Shown piece after piece: positions 53,231 to 62,879 of a stretch of DNA of 64,000 nucleotides. Within the stretch, counting starts at the first letter, position 1. Each line of letters opens with the position of its first letter. A program made the translations under genes and the position numbers. The notes beneath the pieces were generated by a model. That model did not search any database and was not told the DNA's origin. It saw only the letters and a list, made by a program, of their open reading frames with translations. This DNA is from CAZWKQ01 sp964634005 (GTDB lineage Bacteria; Bacteroidota; Bacteroidia; Bacteroidales; JACABE01), in assembly GCA_964634005.1 (NCBI GenBank), contig CAZWKQ010000009.1, positions 46,779 through 110,778 of the forward strand, given 5' to 3'.

Positions 53231-55522
53231 TTAAATATTAGAAATATTGTCAAAAATAATTTTCCTTAAATCTTCTTTTCTGAATGGTTTTGATAAATAA
53301 TCCGTAAATCCACTGTTTAATAAATAATTAATTTGACTTCTGTCTTTATTTGAAGACAAAGCAATAACAGGTATTTTTTTTATTTTAGACTTAATAGAAT
53401 TTAAGAATAAAATATCAGAATCTATGTTATTATCGATTATATCCATTATTATGAGTTGAAACTGTTTTTCATCAATCAATTGTAATGCTACTGATAGTTT
53501 TGAAGTGACATCAACATCATATAAATCTTTTAAACAAAAATAAATAAAATCGGCATTTGCTTTATTATCTTCTATAAGGAGTAATGATTTTTTCTTATTT
53601 TTTTTATTGTTAAATATATCGAAACTTTCAATTATATCATCTTCGTTTAAAGGCAAAAACACTTTAAATATAGAGCCTTTTCCCAATTCACTTTCAAGAG
53701 TGATATAACCGTTTAATAGCTCTACATAATGCTTGGTAATAGTTAAGCCCAAACCGGTACCCTCATATCTCCTTGAATAACCTTCGCTTACCTGAGTAAA
53801 GTGTTGAAATATTTTATCGAAGTCATCTTTATTTATGCCAATTCCGGTGTCTTCTACAGAAACCATCAGAAATGAATTTCCCATTACTTCTGCTTTACTC
53901 ACTCCAACTGTAATTTTTCCAATATTTGTGTATTTAACTGCGTTTCTGACTAAATTTAGTATTATTTGCTGAAATATTCTTCTATCTGTTTTAAATATAA
54001 TATGACTATCATACTTAAACTCGAATTTAAGACCTTTATCAAAAGCAACTTTGCTCTGGGGTTGAATAATTTTTTCAATGAAATCGATAATTTCGACCTC
54101 TGTCAATTCTAAGTTCAGTTTGTTCGATTCAATAATTGAAACATCTATAATAGTATCAATGGTTTCGAGTAATCTGTTTCCGCTAATTCTGATATTATTT
54201 ATCATATCAAGATGATTATCGTCTTTAATTTCTGACATCAAAAGCTCTGAAAAGCCAAGAATTCCATTTAAAGGTGTTCTAAGTTCATGACTTATATTTG
54301 CAAGGAAATTCGATTTTATTTTATCGCTTTCAACTGCTTTTTGTCTTGCTTCTATCAATTCTTTATGTTCTGCTTTTTGTTTTGAAATATCCTGATAAAT
54401 TCCATAAACAACAACTGTGCCATCAGGCATAGTAATGGGAACACCTAAAATATTAACATCAATTTTCGTACGATCTTTTTTTAACCTTACTGCTTCGTAT
54501 GATGTTAAATTGCCTGAATGAGCCATGAGAGTTATATTACGTGCAGTTTCTATTTCTTTACCTTCAGCAATCAAGTCATCAATATTCTTTCCTAATACTT
54601 CATCTTCAGTATATTGAAATAATGAAACAAATTTTTTATTAACTCTTAATACATTGCTGTTTTTATCGGTAATAATTATTGCATCAGGAGAATTATTGAA
54701 TAAGTTTTCGAAATACTTCTTTTCATTCAAAAGAGCAGTTTCAGTTTCAATATTCGACTTGATATCAGTAAAATAACCACAAGTACCTACAACTTCTCCA
54801 TTTTTACCGAATACAGGTGTTTTAAATATTTCCCATATTTGCTCAGTTCCATATAAATCAAATTTAACTCTGTTGGTGATTTTTTTCTTATTAGTAATTA
54901 CTTTAAAATCTTCTTCAACGATTTTTGATGCCAGTTCTGATCCCCATACATCACTATCTGTATATCCGATAATATTCTTAAATGGTTTTCGACACACTTC
55001 GCTAAACCTTTGATTAACAGCAGTATATTTACCATCAAGGTCTTTAAGCCAAGCACCTGAAGGTAAATTATCTAAAATTGCCAATATTTGTGATTTTGAA
55101 AGTATTAAATCCTGTTCTGCTTTATGTTGCTGCGTAAAATCCTCGACTAACCCAATTCCTCCTATTATTGTTTTATCTTTATTATTTGATAATGGTTTAA
55201 GAATTAATCTCATATATACGGTTTTATTACCAGTAACCGAAGTATATTCACCGTAATATGAAACTTCATTGTTTGACAAACATTTTTCAATTGACTTCAG
55301 TATATTTTTGTCTTTTACGTTTTTAAAAATATTGAAATTAATTAATTTGTTTCTTTCAGAGCCTAATATTTCTGTAAATTTTTCATTAAACAATACAATA
55401 TTACTGTTTTTGTCAAAACAAAATATCCCTATAGGAGAATAATTGAATATCAATTCATAAATTGAATTTAATTCAAAAATATTTTCTTTATAAAAAACAC
55501 TTTCATCTTGACAAGACTCCAT
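53231..55522 (-). CDS. Cytoplasmic hybrid histidine kinase: PAS x3, HisKA, HATPase, REC
   Basis: The 763-residue protein has no membrane segment. Three PAS domains (about 20-130, 145-260, 270-385; NYSPIGIFCFDKNSN, LPSGAWLKDLDGKY, NSPDAIIITDKNSNV) precede HisKA with His412 in SHELRTPLNG. The HATPase has GTGLGLTITKHYVELLNG, and a C-terminal receiver (about 645-763) has the acceptor Asp in IIMDIIDNN and Lys in LSKPF. It is close in sequence to the neighbouring hybrid kinase in the kinase core, as expected for a tandem duplication. It probably starts the kinase unit after the GWxTD gene. Confidence 0.92.
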   Translation of the reverse strand: MESCQDESVFYKENIFELNSIYELIFNYSPIGIFCFDKNSNIVLFNEKFTEILGSERNKLINFNIFKNVKDKNILKSIEKCLSNNEVSYYGEYTSVTGNKTVYMRLILKPLSNNKDKTIIGGIGLVEDFTQQHKAEQDLILSKSQILAILDNLPSGAWLKDLDGKYTAVNQRFSEVCRKPFKNIIGYTDSDVWGSELASKIVEEDFKVITNKKKITNRVKFDLYGTEQIWEIFKTPVFGKNGEVVGTCGYFTDIKSNIETETALLNEKKYFENLFNNSPDAIIITDKNSNVLRVNKKFVSLFQYTEDEVLGKNIDDLIAEGKEIETARNITLMAHSGNLTSYEAVRLKKDRTKIDVNILGVPITMPDGTVVVYGIYQDISKQKAEHKELIEARQKAVESDKIKSNFLANISHELRTPLNGILGFSELLMSEIKDDNHLDMINNIRISGNRLLETIDTIIDVSIIESNKLNLELTEVEIIDFIEKIIQPQSKVAFDKGLKFEFKYDSHIIFKTDRRIFQQIILNLVRNAVKYTNIGKITVGVSKAEVMGNSFLMVSVEDTGIGINKDDFDKIFQHFTQVSEGYSRRYEGTGLGLTITKHYVELLNGYITLESELGKGSIFKVFLPLNEDDIIESFDIFNNKKNKKKSLLLIEDNKANADFIYFCLKDLYDVDVTSKLSVALQLIDEKQFQLIIMDIIDNNIDSDILFLNSIKSKIKKIPVIALSSNKDRSQINYLLNSGFTDYLSKPFRKEDLRKIIFDNISNI

Positions 55523-55596
55523 ATATAAATTTATGTTTTATTTCTAAATTTATTGAATTTCAATCTAATAAATTAATTTACATTTTCAATATTATT

Positions 55597-57075
55597 TTAA
55601 CGAGGGTTTCTAAAAAGCTCTCCGGCTTTACCGCCCGGTTTTCTTTGATTATCCTCATACAATTCGTTACTTCTTGACAGTCTTTGATACCAATTTGGGT
55701 CGTTTACTTCACCAAGTGCATCAGAATGTATTAGTTCATAATCATTCGATGCTAAATTAGGGTTGTAAAAAACAAACTTTTTATTTGATTGATTATTTAT
55801 TTTGTAATAATGCCATATTTGATAGGGCACCGACCCCCATCCTTCGTCATTCAAACCTTTACTTGCTTCAAAAGAGCGATCAACAATTTCATTCGGTGCT
55901 CCATATTCCAAATATACTCTGCCTCTGTCGGTTTCATAGCCTTTTTTAACTTTGGTTCCGAATTTACTATTTACCATTATCACTTTTTCTTTATATGCTA
56001 ACCAAGCTCTCTCGGGATCGGTACTATTGCGTTGTAACCAAAAATTAAAGAAAAATTGTTGAAGCAGTTTCAAATCAGCTGTCTTAACTCGTTGATTTAT
56101 AAAATTTCTTTCAAGTTCAGATGAGATAGGGTTTAAACTTTTGGTATAATCTATTATTTCATTTATATCATTTATTTTTCCCGCAAATGTTTCCTCTACA
56201 CTTAATGCCGCAATGTCTTTAATATCGAACTGAATTTTGGGATTGCTTCTCTGAAAGAAAATTTTATTGGCTGCAATTAACTGATTATTTTTATCTCTTA
56301 CTTCCAAAACAAGATTAAAATTTCCGGAGGGCAACTGCAAAAGGCTAAACTCACCGAATACTACATTAACAATTTTGCTTTGTTCTCTTTTGTTTTTAAT
56401 TAAATTACTTATTTTTTTTGATGTTTCGAACGATTCAATATAAACACTCGTTAAAAAATTTTCGTTTTTCCCAAGTTTTTTTTCAGTATTATATATTTCG
56501 GCATAATACGTTATTTTTTCAACTTTTTCGGGATAAAAATCAGAAACATAGGGAACTAAGTCTAACCCGCTTTTAGTTATAATGCTTGGGGTTGTAGTTT
56601 TTTTATATGATTCAATTAATTGAATTCCCGATATTGATATTTTATCTTCAGGAAAATCGATAATTATTTCTTCTTCGGTTTTATAAGGTGGTTTATCAGA
56701 AAATTTGTCGGAAATTAAAATTTCGAACATATATTTTCCGTTTGGCAGTAAAAAGCGCTGCTGATCTATAAATGAAAAATTAATATTGTTTGTATCTTCA
56801 ATTTCATTGCTGTTTAATTCATATTTTTTGTAATCTTTAATAACATCGTTTTGTTTGATAATCATTGTAACTTGGATTACAGCCTGATACTTCCCTACTG
56901 TGTTTTTTGTATAATTTACGGTTCTTCCGTCAACAGCCAAGTATGTTTCAAAAAAAGGACCATGTTCGGGTGAAAAAAAAGTTGAATAAGTGAGTATCGC
57001 CTGTAATCTTTTATTGTTAGCGTATGTGAAAAATATTAACGATAAAAATAATAAACTTAATAGAATTTTTTTCAT
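55597..57075 (-). CDS. GWxTD domain-containing exported protein
   Basis: The 492-residue protein has a signal peptide (ending TYANN), a long beta-sandwich-rich body, and a C-terminal GWxTD-type domain. That domain is recognised by KGYETDRGRVYLEYGAPNEIVDR followed by EGWGSVPYQIWHYY. The family is found in Bacteroidota and relatives and is of unknown molecular function. A TAAATTTG box lies at 57121-57128. The three histidine kinases follow on the same strand 74 bases later and could be cotranscribed. It is divergent from recN. Confidence 0.82.
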   Translation of the reverse strand: MKKILLSLLFLSLIFFTYANNKRLQAILTYSTFFSPEHGPFFETYLAVDGRTVNYTKNTVGKYQAVIQVTMIIKQNDVIKDYKKYELNSNEIEDTNNINFSFIDQQRFLLPNGKYMFEILISDKFSDKPPYKTEEEIIIDFPEDKISISGIQLIESYKKTTTPSIITKSGLDLVPYVSDFYPEKVEKITYYAEIYNTEKKLGKNENFLTSVYIESFETSKKISNLIKNKREQSKIVNVVFGEFSLLQLPSGNFNLVLEVRDKNNQLIAANKIFFQRSNPKIQFDIKDIAALSVEETFAGKINDINEIIDYTKSLNPISSELERNFINQRVKTADLKLLQQFFFNFWLQRNSTDPERAWLAYKEKVIMVNSKFGTKVKKGYETDRGRVYLEYGAPNEIVDRSFEASKGLNDEGWGSVPYQIWHYYKINNQSNKKFVFYNPNLASNDYELIHSDALGEVNDPNWYQRLSRSNELYEDNQRKPGGKAGELFRNPR

Positions 57076-57120
57076 TTCTTAAAACTGTTTTTACTTAATT
57101 TTAAATAATACTTTTTTTCA

Positions 57121-57128
57121 CAAATTTA
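57121..57128 (-). promoter_or_regulatory. -7 box for the GWxTD gene (and possibly the kinases)
   Basis: TAAATTTG on the minus strand, about 46 bases before the GWxTD start. The nearest TTG is 14 bases upstream, shorter than the usual spacing. Confidence 0.45.
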
Positions 57129-57265
57129 TAAATAATTGTATTCAAAATATAGTAAAAAACCGTTAACATCAATTTATTTTTTATTAATAAATTTTAATAT
57201 TTGTTTAAAAAATGAAAATTCAATTAAATGAACCTAAGAATATCAAAATATAATAACATAAAGTG

Positions 57266-57273
57266 TATTTTTG
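57266..57273 (+). promoter_or_regulatory. -7 box for recN-fabI
   Basis: TATTTTTG matches TAnnTTTG and lies 22 bases before the recN ATG. No TTG at standard spacing was found. Confidence 0.5.
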
Positions 57274-57295
57274 TATTGATAATTAAATTAGCGTT

Positions 57296-58960
57296 ATGAT
57301 AAAGAATCTTTACATTGAAAATTATGCACTAATTGAAAAACTTGAACTTAACTTCGGAAAAGGATTTACGGTTATAACCGGAGAAACAGGAGCCGGAAAA
57401 TCAATTATAATTGGAGCATTATCACTTTTACTAGGGCAACGTGCAGATAATAATGTTCTCTTTGATAAAAATAAAAAATGTATAGTTGAGGGTCAATTTG
57501 ATATTTCTTTGCTAAATATTAACAATATTTTTAATGAAAATGATTTGGATTATGACGGAATTTGCATTATTCGCAGAGAAATAAACGATAACGGAAAATC
57601 GAGGGCATTCATCAACGATACACCTGTTAATCTTACAATTTTAAAAGAAATCGGAGAAAAATTAATTGATATTCATTCACAACACAATACTCTTTTACTC
57701 AATACATCCGATTTTCAGCTGAATGTTCTGGATATTTTTGCTAATAATAAAAATATTCTGAAAGAATATAAAACCGAATATAAAATTTATGAAAATTTAA
57801 TAAAACAACTGGAAATACTTAGAAATAAGGATAATGAAGCAAATACAAACAAAGATTACCTTCAGTTTCAGTTTGATGAACTTGAAAAAGCAAATTTAAT
57901 TATTGACGAACAGGAAAAATTAGAAAAAGAACTCGAAGTGTTGACTAATGCCGAAGAAATTAAGAAAACACTTTACGGCCTATGTTACGAATTAAACGAG
58001 TCAGAAGAAAATATAATAAATCGACTTAATGAATTAAATTCCGGAATAACGAAAATAAAAAATTTTCATCCAATTTTAAACGAAATTGAATCTCGAATAT
58101 TAAGCTGCATCATAGAATTGAAAGATATAAATGAGGAAGCATTTTCGTTTAACGAACAAATACATTTTGATAATAATTTGATTGAAAAATATACTGAAAG
58201 ACTTGATATTATTTACAAATTACAAAAAAAACATAAAGTAAACACTGTAAGTGAATTATTAGATATAAAGGATGAAATTTCTGAAAAATTAATCAATATA
58301 AATTCTCTTAGTGAGAAAATACTTGAACTTGAGAAACAATCAGATAATCAATTTAATAAAATTAGAAATATTGCCGAACAAATTTCAAATAACCGCAATA
58401 AGAATATTACTGTTTTAGAAAAAAAATTAATTGAGATATTGAAAGATTTAGGAATGAATGACGCCAATATTTCTATTAACTTAATTAAGTTAGACCGCCC
58501 GAATATAAACGGAATTGATGAAATAACATTCCTATTTTCGGCAAACAAAGGAAGTAATATGAAAAAGATTTCTGAAGTTGCATCAGGGGGTGAAATGTCA
58601 AGGCTAATGTTAGCAATAAAATCGGTAATTTCAGAACAAAATATTCTCCCAACTGTTATTTTTGATGAAATTGATAGTGGAGTTTCTGGAGATATTGCAG
58701 GAAAAGTCGGGAAAATAATGAAAATGATGTCGAACGACAGACAGATAATAGCAATAACACACTTACCTCAAATTGCAGCAAAAGCTGATTATCATTATTT
58801 TGTTTCAAAATCATTAAAAAACGAACGTACAATTTCAGATGTAAAAGAGTTGAATGAAGAAGAAAAAATAATAGAAATTGCTAAAATGCTTAGCGATGAA
58901 CATGTAACTAATTCAGCAATATCAGCGGCAAAAGAATTAAAGAAAGTATCAAATAATTAA
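57296..58960 (+). CDS. recN: DNA repair ATPase RecN
   Basis: The 554-residue SMC-like protein has Walker A (GETGAGKSIIIG) near residue 30. A long coiled-coil middle (about 150-370) leads to the signature (VASGGEMSRLMLA) and Walker B (PTVIFDEIDSGVSG) near 455. It acts in double-strand-break recombination repair. Length and motif order match RecN. fabI starts 18 bases downstream, an operon of unrelated functions. Confidence 0.95.
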   Translation: MIKNLYIENYALIEKLELNFGKGFTVITGETGAGKSIIIGALSLLLGQRADNNVLFDKNKKCIVEGQFDISLLNINNIFNENDLDYDGICIIRREINDNGKSRAFINDTPVNLTILKEIGEKLIDIHSQHNTLLLNTSDFQLNVLDIFANNKNILKEYKTEYKIYENLIKQLEILRNKDNEANTNKDYLQFQFDELEKANLIIDEQEKLEKELEVLTNAEEIKKTLYGLCYELNESEENIINRLNELNSGITKIKNFHPILNEIESRILSCIIELKDINEEAFSFNEQIHFDNNLIEKYTERLDIIYKLQKKHKVNTVSELLDIKDEISEKLININSLSEKILELEKQSDNQFNKIRNIAEQISNNRNKNITVLEKKLIEILKDLGMNDANISINLIKLDRPNINGIDEITFLFSANKGSNMKKISEVASGGEMSRLMLAIKSVISEQNILPTVIFDEIDSGVSGDIAGKVGKIMKMMSNDRQIIAITHLPQIAAKADYHYFVSKSLKNERTISDVKELNEEEKIIEIAKMLSDEHVTNSAISAAKELKKVSNN

Positions 58961-58978
58961 TAACTAAATAAAATCAAC

Positions 58979-59818
58979 ATGTATAATCTTTTAAAAGGGA
59001 AAAAGGGTATAATTTTTGGGGCATTAAACGAAAAGTCAATTGCTTGGAAAGTTGCAGAACGCGCATTTGAAGAAGGTGCCGAATTTGTATTGACAAATAC
59101 ACCCGTTTCAATAAGATTAGGAGAAATAAATGAATTGGCAAATAAAACCAATAGTATTGTAATACCTGCAGATGCAACGAATATCAACGACCTCGAAAAT
59201 CTTTTCTCAGAAACTCTAAAATATTTCGGATGCAAAATAGATTTTGTGTTACACTCAATAGGAATGTCGCCAAATGTGCGTAAAAAAAAGCCGTATGACG
59301 ATTTAGATTATGATTTTTTCCATAAAACATTAGATATATCAGCAATTTCATTTCATAAAGTTCTTCAAACTGCAAAAAAAATGGATGCTATTAAAGAATG
59401 GGGTTCTGTTGTTGCCTTATCATACATTGCAGCGCAAAGAACACTTTTCGAATATAACGACATGGCAGACGCAAAAGCAGCGCTTGAATCTATAGCAAGA
59501 AGTTTTGGATATATTTACGGCAGAGAGAAAAAAATAAGAATAAACACCATTTCGCAATCGCCTACACTTACAACTGCCGGAAGCGGAGTAAAAGGAATTG
59601 ATGGACTTATGGATTTTACCGAAAGAATGTCGCCTTTAGGAAATGCTTCGGCAGAAGAATGTGCCGATTTCTGCATAACATTGTTTTCAGATTTAACTCG
59701 AAAGATTACTATGCAAAACCTTTATCATGATGGAGGTTTCTCAAGTATGGGTATGAGCCAACTTGCTATGAATCAGTATAACAAAAGTTTCAACGAATGC
59801 GATTGCGAAGAAAAATAA
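58979..59818 (+). CDS. fabI: Enoyl-[acyl-carrier-protein] reductase
   Basis: The 279-residue enzyme is a FabI-type short-chain reductase. It has the divergent cofactor loop GALNEKSIAWKVA, the VLHSIGMSP segment, the catalytic Tyr and Lys in YNDMADAKAALE (YxxxxxxK spacing) and TAAGSGVKG near the substrate loop. It reduces the enoyl-ACP double bond in the last step of fatty-acid elongation with NAD(P)H. It follows recN by 18 bases. Members of this enzyme family are the target of triclosan-type inhibitors; no resistance inference is made. Confidence 0.93.
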   Translation: MYNLLKGKKGIIFGALNEKSIAWKVAERAFEEGAEFVLTNTPVSIRLGEINELANKTNSIVIPADATNINDLENLFSETLKYFGCKIDFVLHSIGMSPNVRKKKPYDDLDYDFFHKTLDISAISFHKVLQTAKKMDAIKEWGSVVALSYIAAQRTLFEYNDMADAKAALESIARSFGYIYGREKKIRINTISQSPTLTTAGSGVKGIDGLMDFTERMSPLGNASAEECADFCITLFSDLTRKITMQNLYHDGGFSSMGMSQLAMNQYNKSFNECDCEEK

Positions 59819-59895
59819 TTCTTCAGACACCTTTTTTGTCTATAGTTTTGTCAAATAGATAAAAATTTTTACTTAAACCTAATAAACCTTTCCTT

Positions 59896-60606
59896 ATGAA
59901 AAATAAAAAAAATCTACTCTTATCTTTGTTTGGTATTTTTGCATTATTGTTATTTTTTTCCTCTTGCAAAAAAGACGATAATAACAATCAAACTCCTACC
60001 CCAACCTATCCTTCAACGGTAACAGATATTGACGGCAATGTTTACCATACCATAAAAATTGGTAATCAAGTTTGGTTGAAAGAAAACTTAAAAGTAACAA
60101 AATATAGAAACGGGGATCCAATAGAAAATGTCACAAGTGATGCCGAATGGTCTACAAAAAATACAGGAGCATATTGTAATTATGAAAACGAAGCTTCAAA
60201 CGGAAATACATACGGTAAATTATACAATTGGTATGCATTAAACGACAGTAGAAATATTGCACCTGCAGGCTGGCATGTACCAAGTGAAAGCGAATGGAAA
60301 ACAATGATTGACTACCTTGGAGGAGAAAGTCAAGCAGGCGGAAAACTAAAGGAAAACTCTTTAAATTACTGGTCAACACCTAACTATTTAGCGACCAATT
60401 CGAGCGGTTTTACAGCTCTACCCGGAGGAGGAAGAAATCAGGATGGCATTTTTAATTCTAAAGGACTCAACGGTATTTTCTGGACTTCTTCGGAATACGA
60501 CAATACATTTGCCTGGTTAAGAATATTAAGCTACGATAAAGCCGATATTAATAAAAACGAATATTACAAAAAATGGGGAGCTTCTGTCAGATTAATAAAA
60601 GACTAA
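59896..60606 (+). CDS. FISUMP-domain lipoprotein
   Basis: The 236-residue protein has a lipobox (FFSSCKKD, Cys about residue 24), a short Asn/Pro/Thr linker and a FISUMP domain (about 45-236). Its hallmarks are present: DIDGNVYHTIKIGNQVWLKENLK, YGKLYNWYAL, GWHVPSESEW, LPGGGRNQDG and FWTSSEYD. The fold is C-type-lectin-like and these proteins are surface lipoproteins with no proven ligand. It shares a bidirectional terminator with ribBA. A weak hairpin (59825-59841) separates it from fabI. Confidence 0.88.
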   Translation: MKNKKNLLLSLFGIFALLLFFSSCKKDDNNNQTPTPTYPSTVTDIDGNVYHTIKIGNQVWLKENLKVTKYRNGDPIENVTSDAEWSTKNTGAYCNYENEASNGNTYGKLYNWYALNDSRNIAPAGWHVPSESEWKTMIDYLGGESQAGGKLKENSLNYWSTPNYLATNSSGFTALPGGGRNQDGIFNSKGLNGIFWTSSEYDNTFAWLRILSYDKADINKNEYYKKWGASVRLIKD

Positions 60607-60622
60607 TAAAAATTATTCATAG

Positions 60623-60659
60623 AAAAAAAGGCTGTCTATTTTTTGACAGCCTTTTTTTT
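60623..60659. terminator. Bidirectional terminator between FISUMP gene and ribBA
   Basis: AAAAAAAGGCTGTC (60623-60636) pairs fully with GACAGCCTTTTTTT (60645-60658) around an eight-base loop. A and T runs on both sides suit transcripts from both convergent genes. Confidence 0.9.
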
Positions 60660-60661
60660 AA

Positions 60662-61876
60662 CTATATATGCAACATATGCCCCATCTTATCCTGTTTCGC
60701 TTTAAGATATTCGAAATTAAATTTATTGGGTTGAATAATTAACGGGATAATTTCAACGATTTCAATACCATAACCTTGAAGTCCGGCTTTTTTAACGGGA
60801 TTATTACTGATAAGTTTAATTTTTTTTGCATTTAAATCACGAAGTATTTGTGCCCCGATTCCATAATCGCGTTCATCAGGTTTAAAGCCTAATTCGATAT
60901 TTGCTTCAACGGTATCTTTGCCTTCTTCTTGCAAATGGTAAGCTTTGAGTTTATTAATTAAACCAATACCGCGCCCCTCCTGGTTCATATATAAAACAAT
61001 GCCTTTACCTTCTTTTTCTATCATTTCCATCGACTTATGAAGCTGAGGACCACAATCGCATTTATACGATCCGAAAATATCGCCGGTAACACAAGATGAA
61101 TGCACCCTCACTAATACAGGCTCATCACCGTTCCAACTGCCTTTTACTAAAGCTAAATGAATTGTTCCGGAAGTAAGCTGAGTATATGCATGCAACTTAA
61201 AACTACCATATTCGGTAGGCAAATTAACAACTTCTTCTTTTTTGATTAAACTTTCATTCTTAATTCTGTAGGCAATTAAATCTTTTATCGTAATTATTTT
61301 TATATTGAATTTTTCAGCAATTTTAAAAAGCTCAGGTAATCGAGCCATTGTTCCGTCTTCATTCATTATTTCAACTAAAACACCTGCAGGGTACATACCT
61401 GCGAGAATTGCTAGATCGATAGTTGCTTCAGTATGACCGGCACGTTGCAGTACTCCACCGTTTTTGGCTTTCAATGGGAAAATATGTCCGGGTCTTCCGA
61501 AATCTGTTGGTTTTGTATTAATATCGGTAATTGCTTTTATTGTTTTTGCTCTATCAGAAGCAGAAATTCCTGTTGTACATCCATGTCCCAATAAATCAAT
61601 TGAAACAGTAAATTGAGTTTCATGAGCTGATGTATTATCTGATACCATCATGTGTAAATTCAGCTCATCACACCTCTTTTCAGTTACCGGTGCACATATT
61701 AAACCCCTACCGTATTTTGCCATGAAATTTACAATTTCAGGAGTAATAGTCTCTGCAGCACATATAAAGTCTCCTTCATTCTCTCTATCTTCATCATCAA
61801 CTACAATAAGTACTTTCCCCTGTTTAAAATCTTCTATAGCTTCTTCTATTGTGTTTAGCGAATATTGCTTTTCCAT
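60662..61876 (-). CDS. ribBA: Bifunctional 3,4-DHBP synthase / GTP cyclohydrolase II
   Basis: I choose the ATG at 61876 (MEKQYSLNTIEEAIEDF) over an upstream in-frame start, giving 404 residues. The N-terminal DHBP synthase (about 1-200) has DDEDRENEGDF and GHIFPLKAKNGGVLQRAGHTEA. The C-terminal GTP cyclohydrolase II (about 205-404) has the zinc ligands CVTGDIFGSYKCDCG and QEGRGIGL. The protein makes both riboflavin precursors. A TAATTTTG -7 box is at 61892-61899. No FMN riboswitch is apparent in the ~100-base leader region. Confidence 0.95.
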   Translation of the reverse strand: MEKQYSLNTIEEAIEDFKQGKVLIVVDDEDRENEGDFICAAETITPEIVNFMAKYGRGLICAPVTEKRCDELNLHMMVSDNTSAHETQFTVSIDLLGHGCTTGISASDRAKTIKAITDINTKPTDFGRPGHIFPLKAKNGGVLQRAGHTEATIDLAILAGMYPAGVLVEIMNEDGTMARLPELFKIAEKFNIKIITIKDLIAYRIKNESLIKKEEVVNLPTEYGSFKLHAYTQLTSGTIHLALVKGSWNGDEPVLVRVHSSCVTGDIFGSYKCDCGPQLHKSMEMIEKEGKGIVLYMNQEGRGIGLINKLKAYHLQEEGKDTVEANIELGFKPDERDYGIGAQILRDLNAKKIKLISNNPVKKAGLQGYGIEIVEIIPLIIQPNKFNFEYLKAKQDKMGHMLHI

Positions 61877-61891
61877 CTTAATAATTTTTTG

Positions 61892-61899
61892 CAAAATTA
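61892..61899 (-). promoter_or_regulatory. -7 box for ribBA
   Basis: TAATTTTG on the minus strand, 16 bases before the ribBA ATG, so the leader is too short to hold a riboswitch. No TTG at standard spacing was seen. Confidence 0.5.
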
Positions 61900-61978
61900 A
61901 GCATTTTTTCCCACCCTAATTGTTTACCAACTAAAATTGTTAACGGTATAATCAAGTAATGTTTTAAAATTCGTAATT

Positions 61979-62716
61979 TCAATTATTTAGGTTCTTAATT
62001 ATATTTTTAAAATATTTTAAATGCCACCAAATATGAAAAACTGAAATTAATGTCATAGCTATTCCTATTTGAACATGCCAATATAGTACTGTTGAATACC
62101 AATCCATTACAAAATTGTAATTAATCTGGATGACAAGAAAAAAACCAAATAAACATGAAACCAAAAAAGTTAATAACAAGAGTATATTCCAGATTTTTCT
62201 GTGTGTTATTTTTTTTATAAAACTGAAATTAGCTAATAAAAAAGTTATTGAATACAATAAAATTGTAGCCAACGATATTAGTATCAGATCGTAAGGTTTT
62301 GACGAGTTTAAGGACTTTTTATCGACATTGGGATTTTTATCTGTATCTTGGTTTAAAAAAGATTTTTCTGTACTATCTGTTTCAACTTTTACATTTATAC
62401 TATCAACATTATTATTTTTTACATCAGACTTTTTAAATGCTTTCTGCTTATCAATACATTTATCATTATTTTTTTCAACAATAGTTACTACAGTATCTGG
62501 CTTAGGTTTTGATAAATTATTAATACTGTCAACCTTTTCTTGCAATCTTTGCAAAATATCTGCCGTAAACTCGGTATAATCGCAATAACCATCATTATTC
62601 GAATCTACATGTCTTCCGCAACCATAGCTGCAATTTACTTTATGTTTATAACATTGAGGATAAGATAAAGATGAGAAAATCAGCAAAAAAGTAAATAAAA
62701 TACCTATTCTTATCAT
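61979..62716 (-). CDS. Membrane protein with Cys/EF-hand-like head and His-rich membrane tail
   Basis: I choose the ATG at 62716 (MIRIGILFTFLL) over an upstream TTG; 245 residues. A signal-like segment is followed by a Cys-rich head (CYKHKVNCSYGCGRHVDSN and GYCDYTEF) with an EF-hand-like DSNNDGYCD loop. A charged linker (about 60-135) leads to three or four C-terminal membrane segments. His residues in the last one (WHVQIGIAM and FHIWWHLKYF) could bind haem, as in DUF4405/cytochrome-b-like proteins. An electron-transfer or metal-sensing role is possible but unproven. Confidence 0.68.
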   Translation of the reverse strand: MIRIGILFTFLLIFSSLSYPQCYKHKVNCSYGCGRHVDSNNDGYCDYTEFTADILQRLQEKVDSINNLSKPKPDTVVTIVEKNNDKCIDKQKAFKKSDVKNNNVDSINVKVETDSTEKSFLNQDTDKNPNVDKKSLNSSKPYDLILISLATILLYSITFLLANFSFIKKITHRKIWNILLLLTFLVSCLFGFFLVIQINYNFVMDWYSTVLYWHVQIGIAMTLISVFHIWWHLKYFKNIIKNLNN

Positions 62717-62879
62717 TTTAAAATTTAAAGCCAATTATAATTTTTTGCAAAATTACAAAAGCTCGACAAATAATAAGATTTATTGTCATAAAACATTTAC
62801 TGATTAACCTGTTTTATTAATTTAAAAAACAAATAATCAGCAAAATTGTTATAATTTTATAACCTTAAAAAAAAATGAT

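Noticed and set aside
59825..59841. Terminator between fabI and the FISUMP gene
   Set aside because: The AGACA/TGTCT stem is five pairs and lies ahead of a weak T tract; too weak to call.
61877..61978. FMN riboswitch upstream of ribBA
   Set aside because: The -7 box lies 16 bases before the ATG and none of the conserved RFN helices is visible.
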